Position numbers and translations under genes: made by a program. From contig JAKABA010000023.1 in the NCBI GenBank assembly GCA_021802115.1, positions 1 through 39,140 of the forward strand: a stretch of DNA of 39,140 bases, given 5' to 3'. Below are positions 1 through 7,774 of this stretch, in pieces. Numbering within the stretch: position 1 is the first letter of the stretch; each line of letters opens with the position of its first letter. This DNA is from a bacterium (GTDB taxonomy: Bacteria; Chloroflexota; Dormibacteria; UBA8260; Bog-877). A model generated the notes under the pieces. It ran no database searches. It saw nothing but the letters and a program-made list of their open reading frames with translations, and was not told the origin of the DNA.

Positions 1-90
1 AAGGTGACTGATGCCGAGTTTGCTGCCATCCGTATTGCCCGCGATGACTTCCATGGTGATTGGAACTATGTCATTTCGCCAAACCCCTAG
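1..90 (+). CDS. ISAzo13-type transposase, C-terminal end only (partial at window edge)
   Basis: Frame 1 is open from the first base and stops at TAG (88-90), giving 29 residues. The tail carries DDFHGDWNYVISP, which resembles the DFHGEWNYTI-type ending I associate with transposases of the ISAzo13 (Rhodopirellula-type) group, preceded by a KVTDAEFAAI segment matching the usual KVSDEEMAA stretch. Only the extreme C-terminus is visible, so whether the rest of the gene is intact cannot be judged. The element's right end should lie shortly after base 90 but I cannot place it. The next gene (peptide ABC permease) begins 313 bases downstream, so this insertion may form the left border of the transporter locus. 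Confidence 0.6.
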   Translation, partial: KVTDAEFAAIRIARDDFHGDWNYVISPNP

Positions 91-403
91 AGGTCCAGGT
101 TATTGGCTTACGGCACCTAAGCACCACGAGCCCGCCACACGAGTACATAGCGGCGGCGACTCGACCGGCTGCCCGTGATCCAGCCGCCTCCAGCCAGCCA
201 ATCGGGTCCCCTCCCCTCCCCCGCTCGTCGCTGTGCAAACGGTTGCCAGCTCCTGTACAATCGTACGTCTACAAGCCTCAAGAGGTACCGGCCATGGACC
301 TGCCTCAGTGCCCACTGCTGGGCTCGTCTGCCCCAAGTCGCCGACCGCTCTGGGCTCGCCGAGTTCCCCCGCCGCCCGCACCGGTCGCCGGGGAGCCGGG
401 ACG
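91..403. other. intergenic region: presumed IS right end plus upstream region of permease operon
   Basis: No gene is supported here. The left part should hold the right end of the ISAzo13-type element. Around 254-276 there is TGTACAATCGTACG followed by TCTACA, containing a TACAAT hexamer (256-261) that could be a -10 box and an imperfect dyad (GTAC-AATC-GTAC). No good -35 box sits 16-18 bases before it, so promoter and operator are only suggestions. Open frames running into the permease from 233 lack membrane-protein character and are not its real N-terminus. Confidence 0.3.
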
Positions 404-1345
404 ATGACAAGGTACCTGATCTCTCGAGTTCTGCAAGCGCTGGTGGTGCTACTTGGGGTTTCAATCGTCGTCTTCGCGATGCTCCACATTCTCCCCGGCG
501 GTCCCGCGCGCGCGGTCCTTGGCCCAAAGGCGACGGCAGTCGCCATCCATACCTTTGAAAGCGAATACGGGCTCCTAAAGCCCCTTCCCGTCCAATACTT
601 CGACTGGCTGGGGCAGGTTTTTCACGGCAACCTCGGGTTCTCGTACAAGTTGAATCAGAGTGTGGACGCCCTCCTGGCAGCCAATTTGCCGCGCACCTTG
701 GCGTTAGTGGGAACCGCAGCCATCCTTGCGGTCATGATCGCCCTACCGCTAGGCGTTTATCAAGCCGTTCGTCGGAACAAGCCCGATGACTACGCCCTAA
801 CCGGCGCCTCCTTTCTCTTCTACTCCATGCCCACCTTCCTTCTCGGCCTGATTATGATTCTGCTCTTCACGACTGTGCTCGGCTGGTTTCCGGCCAACGG
901 TCCGACCGGGGAGGTTCCCTTGTGGAGTCAGCTGTCTAACATGGTGCTGCCCATAGTGACGCTGTGCCTGGTGACGATCGCTCTGTTCAGCCGCTACATG
1001 CGCTCCGCCACCCTGGAGAACCTGGTCCAGGATTATGTCCGCACCGCCCAGTCCAAGGGCGTGTCGCCGCGACGCGTCCTCTTCATCCATGTGCTCCGCA
1101 ACGCGCTTCTCCCGATAGTCACCCTGATTGGGCTTTCGCTGCCGGGTATCCTCAGCGGGGCGCTGGTCACCGAGTCCCTCTTCAACTACCCCGGGATTGG
1201 CTACCTCTTCTGGCAAGCAGCTCAGACCGAGGACTTTCCAGTAGAGATTGGGGTGACCCTAGTCGTGGCTGTGGGAGTCGTGATGGGATCGCTTTTGGCG
1301 GACATCCTATACGCGGTGCTTGATCCCCGAGTGCGCTACTCATGA
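404..1345 (+). CDS. ABC transporter permease, DppB/OppB family
   Basis: A 313-residue inner-membrane subunit of a peptide/nickel-type ABC importer. The start at ATG 404 is chosen because it gives the family's classic N-terminus (MTRYLISRVLQALVVLLGVS, first membrane helix) and is preceded by GGGAG about nine bases upstream; the frame is open further upstream but that part is not membrane-like. The middle holds several hydrophobic helices. Near the C-terminus the cytoplasmic EAA loop that contacts the ATPase is clear (SKGVSPRRVLFIHVLRNALL, then a TESLFNYPGIG stretch). It is immediately followed by the second permease. No ATPase genes (DppD/DppF types) lie in the window, so they are elsewhere or were lost upstream at the IS. 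Substrate is inferred from the neighbours (peptides or N-acyl amino acids), not from this sequence. Confidence 0.92.
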   Translation: MTRYLISRVLQALVVLLGVSIVVFAMLHILPGGPARAVLGPKATAVAIHTFESEYGLLKPLPVQYFDWLGQVFHGNLGFSYKLNQSVDALLAANLPRTLALVGTAAILAVMIALPLGVYQAVRRNKPDDYALTGASFLFYSMPTFLLGLIMILLFTTVLGWFPANGPTGEVPLWSQLSNMVLPIVTLCLVTIALFSRYMRSATLENLVQDYVRTAQSKGVSPRRVLFIHVLRNALLPIVTLIGLSLPGILSGALVTESLFNYPGIGYLFWQAAQTEDFPVEIGVTLVVAVGVVMGSLLADILYAVLDPRVRYS

Positions 1346-1379
1346 GCACGCTTCCAACTCAACACCTCCGGACCGAGCG

Positions 1380-2309
1380 GTGATAGACCAGCCCACCCAG
1401 CCACCTAGCGCGCTTCGTGCCTTCCCGCCCGAACTGAGCGCGGACGATGGAGTCGCCTCAGGGCAGAGCAGTTGGCGGTCTATGATCGAGGTGTTCACCG
1501 CCAACCGGCTTGCGGTCCTCGGATTCGGAATCATCGTCTTCTTCATTCTCTTCTGCTGGATCGGACCCATCTTCTACCACACCAATCAGGTGCAGACAGC
1601 CCTCTTGAGCGCCAATCAGGGTCCATCCCTGTCCCACCTCTTAGGAACTGACAACGTCGGCTATGACACTCTGGGACGTCTGATGGAGGGAGGTCAGACC
1701 TCCTTGATCGTCGGCGTGGCGGCCGCCTTTCTGGGCACCAGCTTTGGTGTGATCTGGGGGGCCGTGGCCGGCTATCTGGGGGGCCTTGCTGACGCCGTCA
1801 TGATGCGACTGGTGGATGCTCTGCTCGCTATTCCAGGGCTCTTTCTCCTGCTGTTTCTCGCCAGTGTGGTGACGCCGTCGGTTCCCCTGATGATCTTCAT
1901 CATCGCCGTCGTGGCTTGGCTCGGGCCCGCCCGTCTGGTCCGCGCCGAGACCCTCACTATCCGGGAACGCGACTACGTTCAGGCCGTTCGGATGATGGGC
2001 GGGACCGGGCTGCGCACCATCAGTCGACACATCATTCCCAATACCGTGGGCACCATCGTCGTCAATGCCACCTTTCAGGTCGCCGACGCGATCCTCATCT
2101 TGGCCTACCTCAGCTACCTGGGCCTAGGTGTGCCACCCCCCGCTTCCAACTGGGGGGAGATGCTTTCCGGCGGCGTCAACTATGTATTCGCGGGTTACTG
2201 GTGGTTGATTTGGCCGGCGGGATTTTGCATTGTCGCGACGGTGGTGGCATTCAACTTTGTTGGCGACGCCCTCCGCGACGCCTTCGAGGTACGCCTCCAG
2301 CGACGCTAG
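1380..2309 (+). CDS. ABC transporter permease, DppC/OppC family
   Basis: Second membrane subunit of the importer, about 309 residues from GTG 1380. The frame also allows TTG 1320, overlapping the upstream permease by 26 bases, and ATG 1482, which would start directly at the conserved part (IEVFTANRLAVLGFG); none has a convincing ribosome site, so the start is uncertain. The first helix is around the IIVFFILFCWIGP stretch, followed by a periplasmic loop and the usual five-helix core. The EAA loop is visible (RERDYVQAVRMMGGTGLRTI with HIIPN after it), as is the family's LSYLGLGVPPPASNWGEML C-terminal signature. It is co-transcribed with the preceding permease and ends 30 bases from the convergent deacylase gene. 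Confidence 0.92.
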   Translation: MIDQPTQPPSALRAFPPELSADDGVASGQSSWRSMIEVFTANRLAVLGFGIIVFFILFCWIGPIFYHTNQVQTALLSANQGPSLSHLLGTDNVGYDTLGRLMEGGQTSLIVGVAAAFLGTSFGVIWGAVAGYLGGLADAVMMRLVDALLAIPGLFLLLFLASVVTPSVPLMIFIIAVVAWLGPARLVRAETLTIRERDYVQAVRMMGGTGLRTISRHIIPNTVGTIVVNATFQVADAILILAYLSYLGLGVPPPASNWGEMLSGGVNYVFAGYWWLIWPAGFCIVATVVAFNFVGDALRDAFEVRLQRR

Positions 2310-2312
2310 GCG

Positions 2313-2336
2313 GGAGGACCCAATTTTCTGGTCTCC
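2313..2336. terminator. hairpin between convergent genes, possible bidirectional terminator
   Basis: GGAGGACC (2313-2320) and GGTCTCC (2330-2336) pair as a seven-base stem with one bulged G around a nine-base AT-rich loop. It sits exactly in the gap between the permease stop (2309) and the deacylase stop (2340). There is no clear T-run on either side, so factor-independent termination is only possible, not shown. Confidence 0.35.
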
Positions 2337-2339
2337 TGG

Positions 2340-3977
2340 CTATGCGGTCAGCCGGCGCCCGCGACGGCTCCCCAGCCATTCCCCCGCAAACATGACCGGG
2401 CGTCCCCCCATCAGAACTGCCGAGATACCTCGTGGTGCCCGCGCTGGGTCAGAATACGTGCCCACCTCGGTGACATCGGCCAGGGAGAATACGACTAGGT
2501 CTGCGATGGCACCCTTACGCACCCGTCCCCTTCCATTCAGCCCAAAGGTCTCGGCGGGTAGGGCGGTCATCTTGCCCACCGCTTCCGCCACATCCAGGAC
2601 TTTGCGCTCTCTGACATAGCGCTGCAGGACTCTGGGAAAAGTGCCGTACTGCCGCGGATGGGGCCGCCCACCCAGGCCAGGGGGTAGGCCGTCCGAACCC
2701 ACCATCGTCGCGGGGTGGCGAAGGGCGCTCTCCACGTCAGCTTCGTCCATGGAAACTACCACCATGGTCGCCCGCAAGCGTTCCTCCTCCAGAATCCTCA
2801 CCAGTGCATCAAAGGGGTCCTCCCCGCTTTGCTGGGCGATCTCGACCAGGGTCGATCCTTCATAGCGATGGCTGCCCGTGCTCGCGACCAGGACCCCATC
2901 TCGACCGGTCCGGAAAACCGCTCCTTCGCTCACTTCCGCTCTCGCCCGCGCGAGGGCACTGGGATTCCGCAAACGGCCGAGCACTGTCTCGCTGTCCCCT
3001 TCCTCAAACCAAGAGGGCAAGCATGCGGTGAGCATAGTCGACACCGCTTCGTAGGGGTAGACGTCCTGCCCCACGGCCAGACCCCGAGCCCGGCCATCAT
3101 CGAGCGCCCTCAGCGCCGCGCCGATCTGCCCCCAGTTGGCCCTTCCCCCCGACTTGAGGTGGGAAACCTGGACCTGGCAGGCGGCCTCCTTCGCCACCGC
3201 CAAAGTCTCCGCAATGCTGCTCAGAAGCTGGGACCCCTCGTCTCTCATGTGGGTTGCGTAGAGGCGACCAGCCGGCAGCACTCTGGCCAGCGCTATCAAC
3301 TCCTCTCTTGGCGCAAACATCCCCGGGGGATAGCCAAGTCCGGTCGACAGCCCCAAGAGCCCCTCAGCAAGCGCCGTCTCCAAATTCGCTGTCATCTGGC
3401 GCAGCTCGTCAACATCCGGGGCTTTGCTTACCATTCCCATGGTGGCAATCCGGAGCGTGTTGTGGCCGACCAGCGGAGCGTAGTTCGTGACATAGCCGCG
3501 CGCATCGGTCACGCGGAAGAGCTCGGCGAAGCTGGACCACTCCAGGTCAATCGGGGGGAAGAGGCGACCGAGCAGGCCCGCCAGCTGCCCGTCCCGACCG
3601 GCCCCCACCGGGGCCAGGCTAAAGCCGCAGTTACCCACCACCTCGGTCGTGACCCCCTGCTGGATCTTGCTTAAGTCGTCGACATCCAACAGCGGGGCAT
3701 TGTCGGCATGGGAGTGCACGTCGATAAACCCCGGACACACCACCTGACCGGTGGCGTCGAGCACGAGGGCAAACTGTGGGTGGAGCGTTCCCGTGGCAGC
3801 GATCTCGGCGACAACCCCGTCCGCCACCAGTACGTCGGCCGCGCACAGCGGGCCGCCGGAGCCGTCGGCCACCATTCCGCCGCGGATCAAGATGGAACGC
3901 CCGGTCCGGGCTGCCTCCCGCGCGTGTCGGACGTCTACTCCAAGCGTCGGCCAACCGGCGACATCACTACCGCTCAT
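2340..3977 (-). CDS. N-acyl-D-amino-acid deacylase (D-aminoacylase family amidohydrolase)
   Basis: A 545-residue member of the amidohydrolase superfamily that in characterised relatives hydrolyses N-acyl-D-amino acids to the free D-amino acid and an organic acid. Metal ligands of the D-aminoacylase subgroup are all visible: HSH (His88, His90), the diagnostic Cys in VVGNCGFSLAP (Cys117), His243 in ATHMRDEG, His273 in QVSHLKSGG and Asp429 in VGSDGLP. The start is ATG 3977, with GGAG nine bases upstream; a longer frame to about 4046 exists but lacks such a site. It shares orientation with the solute-binding protein gene upstream and faces the permease pair, suggesting that imported acylated or D-amino-acid peptides are processed in the cytoplasm. 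True acyl and stereo-specificity cannot be read from sequence; dipeptidase-like or other urease-superfamily activity is possible. Confidence 0.88.
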   Translation of the reverse strand: MSGSDVAGWPTLGVDVRHAREAARTGRSILIRGGMVADGSGGPLCAADVLVADGVVAEIAATGTLHPQFALVLDATGQVVCPGFIDVHSHADNAPLLDVDDLSKIQQGVTTEVVGNCGFSLAPVGAGRDGQLAGLLGRLFPPIDLEWSSFAELFRVTDARGYVTNYAPLVGHNTLRIATMGMVSKAPDVDELRQMTANLETALAEGLLGLSTGLGYPPGMFAPREELIALARVLPAGRLYATHMRDEGSQLLSSIAETLAVAKEAACQVQVSHLKSGGRANWGQIGAALRALDDGRARGLAVGQDVYPYEAVSTMLTACLPSWFEEGDSETVLGRLRNPSALARARAEVSEGAVFRTGRDGVLVASTGSHRYEGSTLVEIAQQSGEDPFDALVRILEEERLRATMVVVSMDEADVESALRHPATMVGSDGLPPGLGGRPHPRQYGTFPRVLQRYVRERKVLDVAEAVGKMTALPAETFGLNGRGRVRKGAIADLVVFSLADVTEVGTYSDPARAPRGISAVLMGGRPVMFAGEWLGSRRGRRLTA

Positions 3978-4043
3978 TGACCACCACTCCTTGATCCCGA
4001 AGAAGTTGGGCACCGGAGCGGCCCACGTGCCGCACCCGGTGCC

Positions 4044-4055
4044 CAATCATGATTG
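4044..4055. promoter_or_regulatory. perfect 12-bp palindrome upstream of deacylase gene
   Basis: CAATCATGATTG is a perfect inverted repeat 67 bases before the deacylase start codon and about 80 bases past the end of the solute-binding protein gene. Its position suits an operator for separate control of the deacylase. The centre (TCATGA) differs from the CG centre of the LacI-type site in front of the binding-protein gene, so a different regulator would be expected. No convincing -10/-35 pair was found near it. Confidence 0.35.
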
Positions 4056-4073
4056 ACAACCTCGCTCCTACCC

Positions 4074-4094
4074 AGCCCGGCCAGTGGGCCGGCT
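4074..4094. terminator. GC-rich hairpin after the solute-binding protein gene
   Basis: AGCCCGGCC and GGCCGGCT pair as an eight-base stem with one bulged C and an AGTG loop, located 43 bases past the binding-protein stop codon and before the deacylase. It lacks a T-run. It could terminate or attenuate transcription from the binding-protein gene into the deacylase, giving more binding protein than enzyme. Confidence 0.3.
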
Positions 4095-4136
4095 CATCTG
4101 CCTAGGGGCAACGCCCTGGGAACACTCACCCTGTCC

Positions 4137-5927
4137 CTACTTGGTGACCCACCAGGACTCCGGGGTGAAGGATCCCAGTGCGTTCTGCACGACTCCATGA
4201 AGGGTGGTGCGTATCACTGAGATCTGGCTGGGAGCGTTTGGCCACCAGATCACCGGCAACTGGGTTGCCAGGTAGTTTTCGTACCGAAACACCGCGTTGG
4301 AGCTATTGCTGAGGTGGGTGGCATTGATGTTGGCGTTGTTGGTTGAGCTGTAGTAGCCACCCGTCTCAGGCGGTGAGAAAACTTGGCTTCCATCCGGGTA
4401 GGCGGAGCCAAAGCCCCAACCCTCCCAGTTCACCATGTCCTTGGTGCAGGGGGAACCGGAAATGCATGGCACCCCCACGCCCATACCAGGAAGTGGGGTC
4501 GGAATGACGGTCAGGTCGATCCCAACCTTGCTCGCGTTGGACTTCCATACCTCCCACTCGGCGGTGAAGGATTGCACTCCGGAGGGGTAGAGGGCGTTGA
4601 AGGCGAGCGGTGCTCCGGCCGCGATCCCGGCACCGCACTGGTTGCTGGCCGTTCCCGGCCGGGTGCAGGTGGCAACCCCGCTGGACCCCACCTTCCAGCC
4701 GTGCGCGGCGAGAAGACTGGAGGCGCGGCTCGGATCGTACGGATAGGGGTTCTTGGCCTCGAGTGGGCTCACGAAGGGGGTCTTGGGGACCAATGGGACC
4801 GGTCCGTCCACGGGGTAACCGTAGCCCTTCAGAATGTCCTTGATCCACAGCGGCTGGTCGACCACGAGCTGCAGCGCCTGACGGATGTATAGCTGGTTGA
4901 AGAGCGGCCGCACCTGGGGATTGCTCCAGTTGATGGTGAGGTAGTTGATGCCGTACCCGGGCCAAGGCTGCACCGCATATCCATGCGCTGTGAAGTAGCT
5001 CGCCTGGGAGAGGTCGGTGGTGGGGAGGTAGCCGTAATCGACCGCTCCTGAGCGCAGGGCGTTGAACTCGGCAGTGTTGCTAGTGAAAGGTAGCTCGATC
5101 AGATGTCCGATCTTGGCCTTCACCGGACCGGCGTACCGCTTGTTCGGCACGAAGGCCGCGTAACCCGTGGTGGCGTTGTAGGACGTAAGGTGGAAGGGCC
5201 CGTCCACCACCTTCCAGAGCGGATTGGTGGTGTAGGTCGACAGAGTCATGGACTGGTGGTTGAGGAAGTTGTAAACCGCCGTCGCTCCAGCGGGGGTCTG
5301 GTCATAGTTGCCAATGGCCCCACCCACAGAGGTCTTGTCCCAAGCCTGCTGCGGCATCGGAATGATGCCCGGTAGCTGGTTGTTCAGCAGCCACTCCTGA
5401 GCGTAGACCTTGTTGAAGGTAATGCTGAAGCTGTACTGCCCGTGGGCGACGAAGCTGACGATGTTGTCCGGGAGGTCGCCCACCGCGTAGCCCCCCCAGT
5501 TCTGCTCACCCGCCTTCAGCAGGTTGAGGAAGAACTGCACATCCCTGCTGGTCACGGGCGTACCGTCGGACCAGACATAGTGCTTGAGGGTAATGGTTGC
5601 GGTCCGCCCGCCATTGCTGAACGTCGGAGCATTGGCGAGGCTCAACTGGGGGTTGAGGACGGGACTGGCTCCGGTTCCGAGCCAGTACAGCGGGCGAAAT
5701 AGCAGGGGCTGAAGGAATGAGAGGTTCCCTGAGGCAAAGGCGTTGACCGCCGTGATCGGGAATATGTAGTTGGGAATATTGCCCACCTGCTGGGCGAACG
5801 TGACCGTCGCTCCGGGCACTACCGCTCCCCCGCTGGTAGCGGACGCAGCCGGACCGCAGGCGGTGACGAGCAACGCAGCACCGAGGGCCGCCCAAGCGAC
5901 ACCCCATCTCCTTGACACCACTCTCAT
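4137..5927 (-). CDS. ABC transporter solute-binding lipoprotein, family 5 (peptide/nickel type)
   Basis: A 596-residue extracytoplasmic receptor for a peptide-type ABC importer. The start is ATG 5927, preceded by GGGAGGGAG; it gives a positively charged MRVVSRRW, a hydrophobic core and a lipobox ending LLVTAC, so the mature protein would be lipid-anchored at a Cys about 25 residues in. The following Ala/Ser/Gly-rich linker and the long two-lobed body (ITLKHYVWSDGTPVTSRDV is the family 5 signature region) fit the SBP_bac_5 family. It is the natural partner of the two permeases although those are on the other strand about 1.8 kb away. It has its own strong promoter with a LacI-type operator. 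The ligand is not determinable; the adjacent D-aminoacylase-type enzyme suggests peptides or acyl amino acids. Confidence 0.9.
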   Translation of the reverse strand: MRVVSRRWGVAWAALGAALLVTACGPAASATSGGAVVPGATVTFAQQVGNIPNYIFPITAVNAFASGNLSFLQPLLFRPLYWLGTGASPVLNPQLSLANAPTFSNGGRTATITLKHYVWSDGTPVTSRDVQFFLNLLKAGEQNWGGYAVGDLPDNIVSFVAHGQYSFSITFNKVYAQEWLLNNQLPGIIPMPQQAWDKTSVGGAIGNYDQTPAGATAVYNFLNHQSMTLSTYTTNPLWKVVDGPFHLTSYNATTGYAAFVPNKRYAGPVKAKIGHLIELPFTSNTAEFNALRSGAVDYGYLPTTDLSQASYFTAHGYAVQPWPGYGINYLTINWSNPQVRPLFNQLYIRQALQLVVDQPLWIKDILKGYGYPVDGPVPLVPKTPFVSPLEAKNPYPYDPSRASSLLAAHGWKVGSSGVATCTRPGTASNQCGAGIAAGAPLAFNALYPSGVQSFTAEWEVWKSNASKVGIDLTVIPTPLPGMGVGVPCISGSPCTKDMVNWEGWGFGSAYPDGSQVFSPPETGGYYSSTNNANINATHLSNSSNAVFRYENYLATQLPVIWWPNAPSQISVIRTTLHGVVQNALGSFTPESWWVTK

Positions 5928-5991
5928 AGCTCCCTCCCTGACACTGTCGTGCCCTGCCATCGTCAGGACTGCGACTGCCGTCTGGACTCTT

Positions 5992-6003
5992 GCAATCGAT
6001 TGC
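5992..6003. promoter_or_regulatory. LacI-type operator palindrome upstream of solute-binding protein gene
   Basis: GCAATCGATTGC is a perfect 12-base inverted repeat with the central CG typical of LacI/GalR-family operators. It lies about 9-20 bases downstream of the predicted transcription start of the binding-protein promoter and 64 bases before the start codon, a standard place for repressor roadblock or promoter occlusion. No LacI-family regulator gene is present in the window. Confidence 0.55.
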
Positions 6004-6018
6004 CTGTATGGTCAGGGA

Positions 6019-6047
6019 ACTGTAGCATCGAGGCTAGCCCCTGTCAA
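6019..6047 (-). promoter_or_regulatory. sigma-70-type promoter of the solute-binding protein gene
   Basis: Read on the minus strand: TTGACA (6047-6042), a 17-base spacer, then TACAGT (6024-6019). The -35 is a perfect consensus match and the -10 differs at two positions. Transcription should start near 6012 and run through the LacI-type palindrome into the lipoprotein gene. This is one of the two clearest promoters I see in the window. Confidence 0.65.
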
Positions 6048-6289
6048 GGCGACGAATTGGATCAGAGGACTCGGCCTCGGGGCTATCGGACGGTGAGCAG
6101 GGATTGCCGCTGGGGGTCGGCCGCGGCAGAGTGACCGTGAGGGGGCGCGGCTGGTGGGCATCACGGAGGGCTACAAGCTGCCGACCGCGTCTGGGGCGGG
6201 TCCGCGCGCAAGATCTGGGTGGAGGCCTGCGCTACCGTCTGCTCCCAGCGCCTCCAACCCGTGCCGCTGGATCTGTTCTGATCTTGGTG

Positions 6290-7075
6290 CGCCATGGCCA
6301 GCTCACCGGCTCGACAGAGACCATCAAGCCGCTCGCCTGGGCCCGCGAATGCGCCACACCAGGCCCGGCGGGCTGCTCCGACCCAAAGAGACCAGTGGTG
6401 GTAAACCGATGGCGTGATCCGGCCACCAGTGCGCACCTGGAGATTGACCAGGTCTCCCCAGGCGGCGAGGTGGCGGCCGGACAGCGGATCTGGATTCTGG
6501 GTGCCACCGATCTCTCTACCGTTCCACCACCTGGACCGAGAGGATGGCGATCATGGGTAACAGTCAAGACCCAGGTGATGTCGGCTTTGGCGCCCATCCA
6601 GCACCAGCTGACCTCTCGGCGATTGGGACTGCACCAGGACCGGGACAGCGAATTCTTCGATCGCCATCGGCAGGGCTGGTGCCGACCGGCTGGGATCCGG
6701 CTCTCCCGCTCGCCAGCACGAGGACGCCAACGGTCGGGTGCAGCACAAGAACTGGCCCTTAGGATCGTCTCAGCGCCTGCCAGCGTCTGGACACCTGGAC
6801 CTGCGGCAGGGCCCCTCCCTTTGCTCCAACCTCCGGTGGCCTTGCAACAACTGTTTCCAGCCCGCGCTGACGCCGACCGGCCAGGAGTCGGTGCCCGGCC
6901 GGGTCGGCTGACACCAGGGCCGGCCACCCACCGCGCTCCAGCGGGAGCTGCACGGTGCCCTGGTGACACCGGAAAGGATCCAAATAGCCGGTCGCCCTAT
7001 CGCCCACCGCCAGGCCGGTCACCCTGAAGCGCCAGATCACACCGGCCCGTGGCCGCCATGCCCGCCGCGTTTGCC
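6290..7075 (+). pseudogene. degraded integrase-catalytic-domain transposase
   Basis: No single frame is complete, but pieces of one transposase of the retroviral-integrase (rve, DDE) fold follow in the right order in shifting frames. HLEIDQVSPGG with LGATDLST corresponds to the first Asp region (PGFVEIDLV...TDVATGW-type), then WTER in another frame, then RRLGLHQDRDSEFFDRH in the first frame (usual form DSDNGSEFIN), then HEDANGRVQHKNW (usual form NDNAHVEQKNW) in another, then a CFQPALTPTGQE piece and a final PPTALQRELHGALVTPERI piece. At least three frame changes and several lost key residues (the DNG of the second Asp motif reads DRD) show it is dead. Limits are approximate; no terminal repeats were recognised. 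The decay suggests an old insertion upstream of the padR locus. Confidence 0.55.
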
Positions 7076-7340
7076 GTCTTCCACAGCTTCCTGATCAATC
7101 AGCGATCCCGGGCCGGGAGCCTCCCAGATCATCCGTTCGGGTCGAAACGGAGCTGTCTCCCGCCCTCGCCGGGCGCGGCACCAAACCCCTTGACCACGCC
7201 GCCGCCCGAAGGCCTCCCCACTTCCACCAACCTCCCTGCCTTCTCCCTCCCGCTCCCCACTCCCACTACTGCTACGGTGTCCCTCCGCTCGACACAATGA
7301 TCTCTCCAGGGCGCGACTCTCCCCGAGGCACTGCACAGGG
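7076..7340. other. intergenic region upstream of padR
   Basis: No gene or strong structure was recognised between the transposase fossil and the padR promoter. Frames crossing it are short, proline- and arginine-rich and without family features. Confidence 0.3.
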
Positions 7341-7369
7341 TTGAATTACATATGTAAAACGCTTATAGT
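7341..7369 (+). promoter_or_regulatory. padR promoter with operator palindrome in the spacer
   Basis: TTGAAT (7341-7346), a 17-base spacer and TATAGT (7364-7369) form a good sigma-70-type promoter. TTACATATGTAA (7346-7357), a perfect 12-base palindrome, fills the spacer next to the -35 box. PadR proteins commonly bind TATGT/ACATA-type inverted repeats, so autorepression is likely. The -10 box ends six bases before the ATG at 7376, so transcription should start at or next to the start codon and the mRNA would be leaderless. Confidence 0.65.
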
Positions 7370-7375
7370 CCAGTC

Positions 7376-7774
7376 ATGATCAGCCCAAAACGGCAATCCC
7401 GATGTCGCTGCCGCGGTGGTTCTGGCAGCTTCGAAGTGCAGGCCAGGGTGGAGCGCTTCGTGGAACCGGCCCTGCTGCTGCTGCTCCGCGACGGTCCCGG
7501 CCACGGCTACCAGCTGGCCGAGGAGCTGGCCGAGATCGTGGGCGAGGCCCGCGTGGACCTGGGCAATCTTTACCGCCTGCTGCGATCCCTGGAGAGCGAG
7601 GGTTTGGTCCAATCGAGCTGGCGGCCCGACCTCCCCGGTCCGCTCAAGCGGACCTACGAAATCACTGATGAAGGAGTTGATCTGCTGGCAGCCTGGGTGG
7701 AATCGCTGCGAGCGAGCCAGGCTCGGGTGGCCAGCTTACTCAGCCGCTATGAGGAGTCAAGGAGGACTGCGTGA
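7376..7774 (+). CDS. PadR-family transcriptional regulator
   Basis: A 132-residue winged-helix regulator. After a basic N-terminus with a Cys-Arg-Cys pair (Cys10, Cys12) comes the PadR core: VEPALLLLLRDGPGHGYQLAEEL, then DLGNLYRLLRSLESEGLV (recognition helix region) and the beta-wing KRTYEITDEGVDLL, ending in a short C-terminal helix (short-type PadR). The ATG 7376 start fits the promoter directly upstream, which implies a leaderless transcript. Its stop overlaps the next start as TGATG, so the two proteins are translationally coupled. The Cys pair is not part of the usual PadR core and is mirrored by the Cys cluster of the coupled small protein, hinting at metal or thiol sensing; this is inference. 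The likely target is its own promoter palindrome. Confidence 0.85.
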   Translation: MISPKRQSRCRCRGGSGSFEVQARVERFVEPALLLLLRDGPGHGYQLAEELAEIVGEARVDLGNLYRLLRSLESEGLVQSSWRPDLPGPLKRTYEITDEGVDLLAAWVESLRASQARVASLLSRYEESRRTA

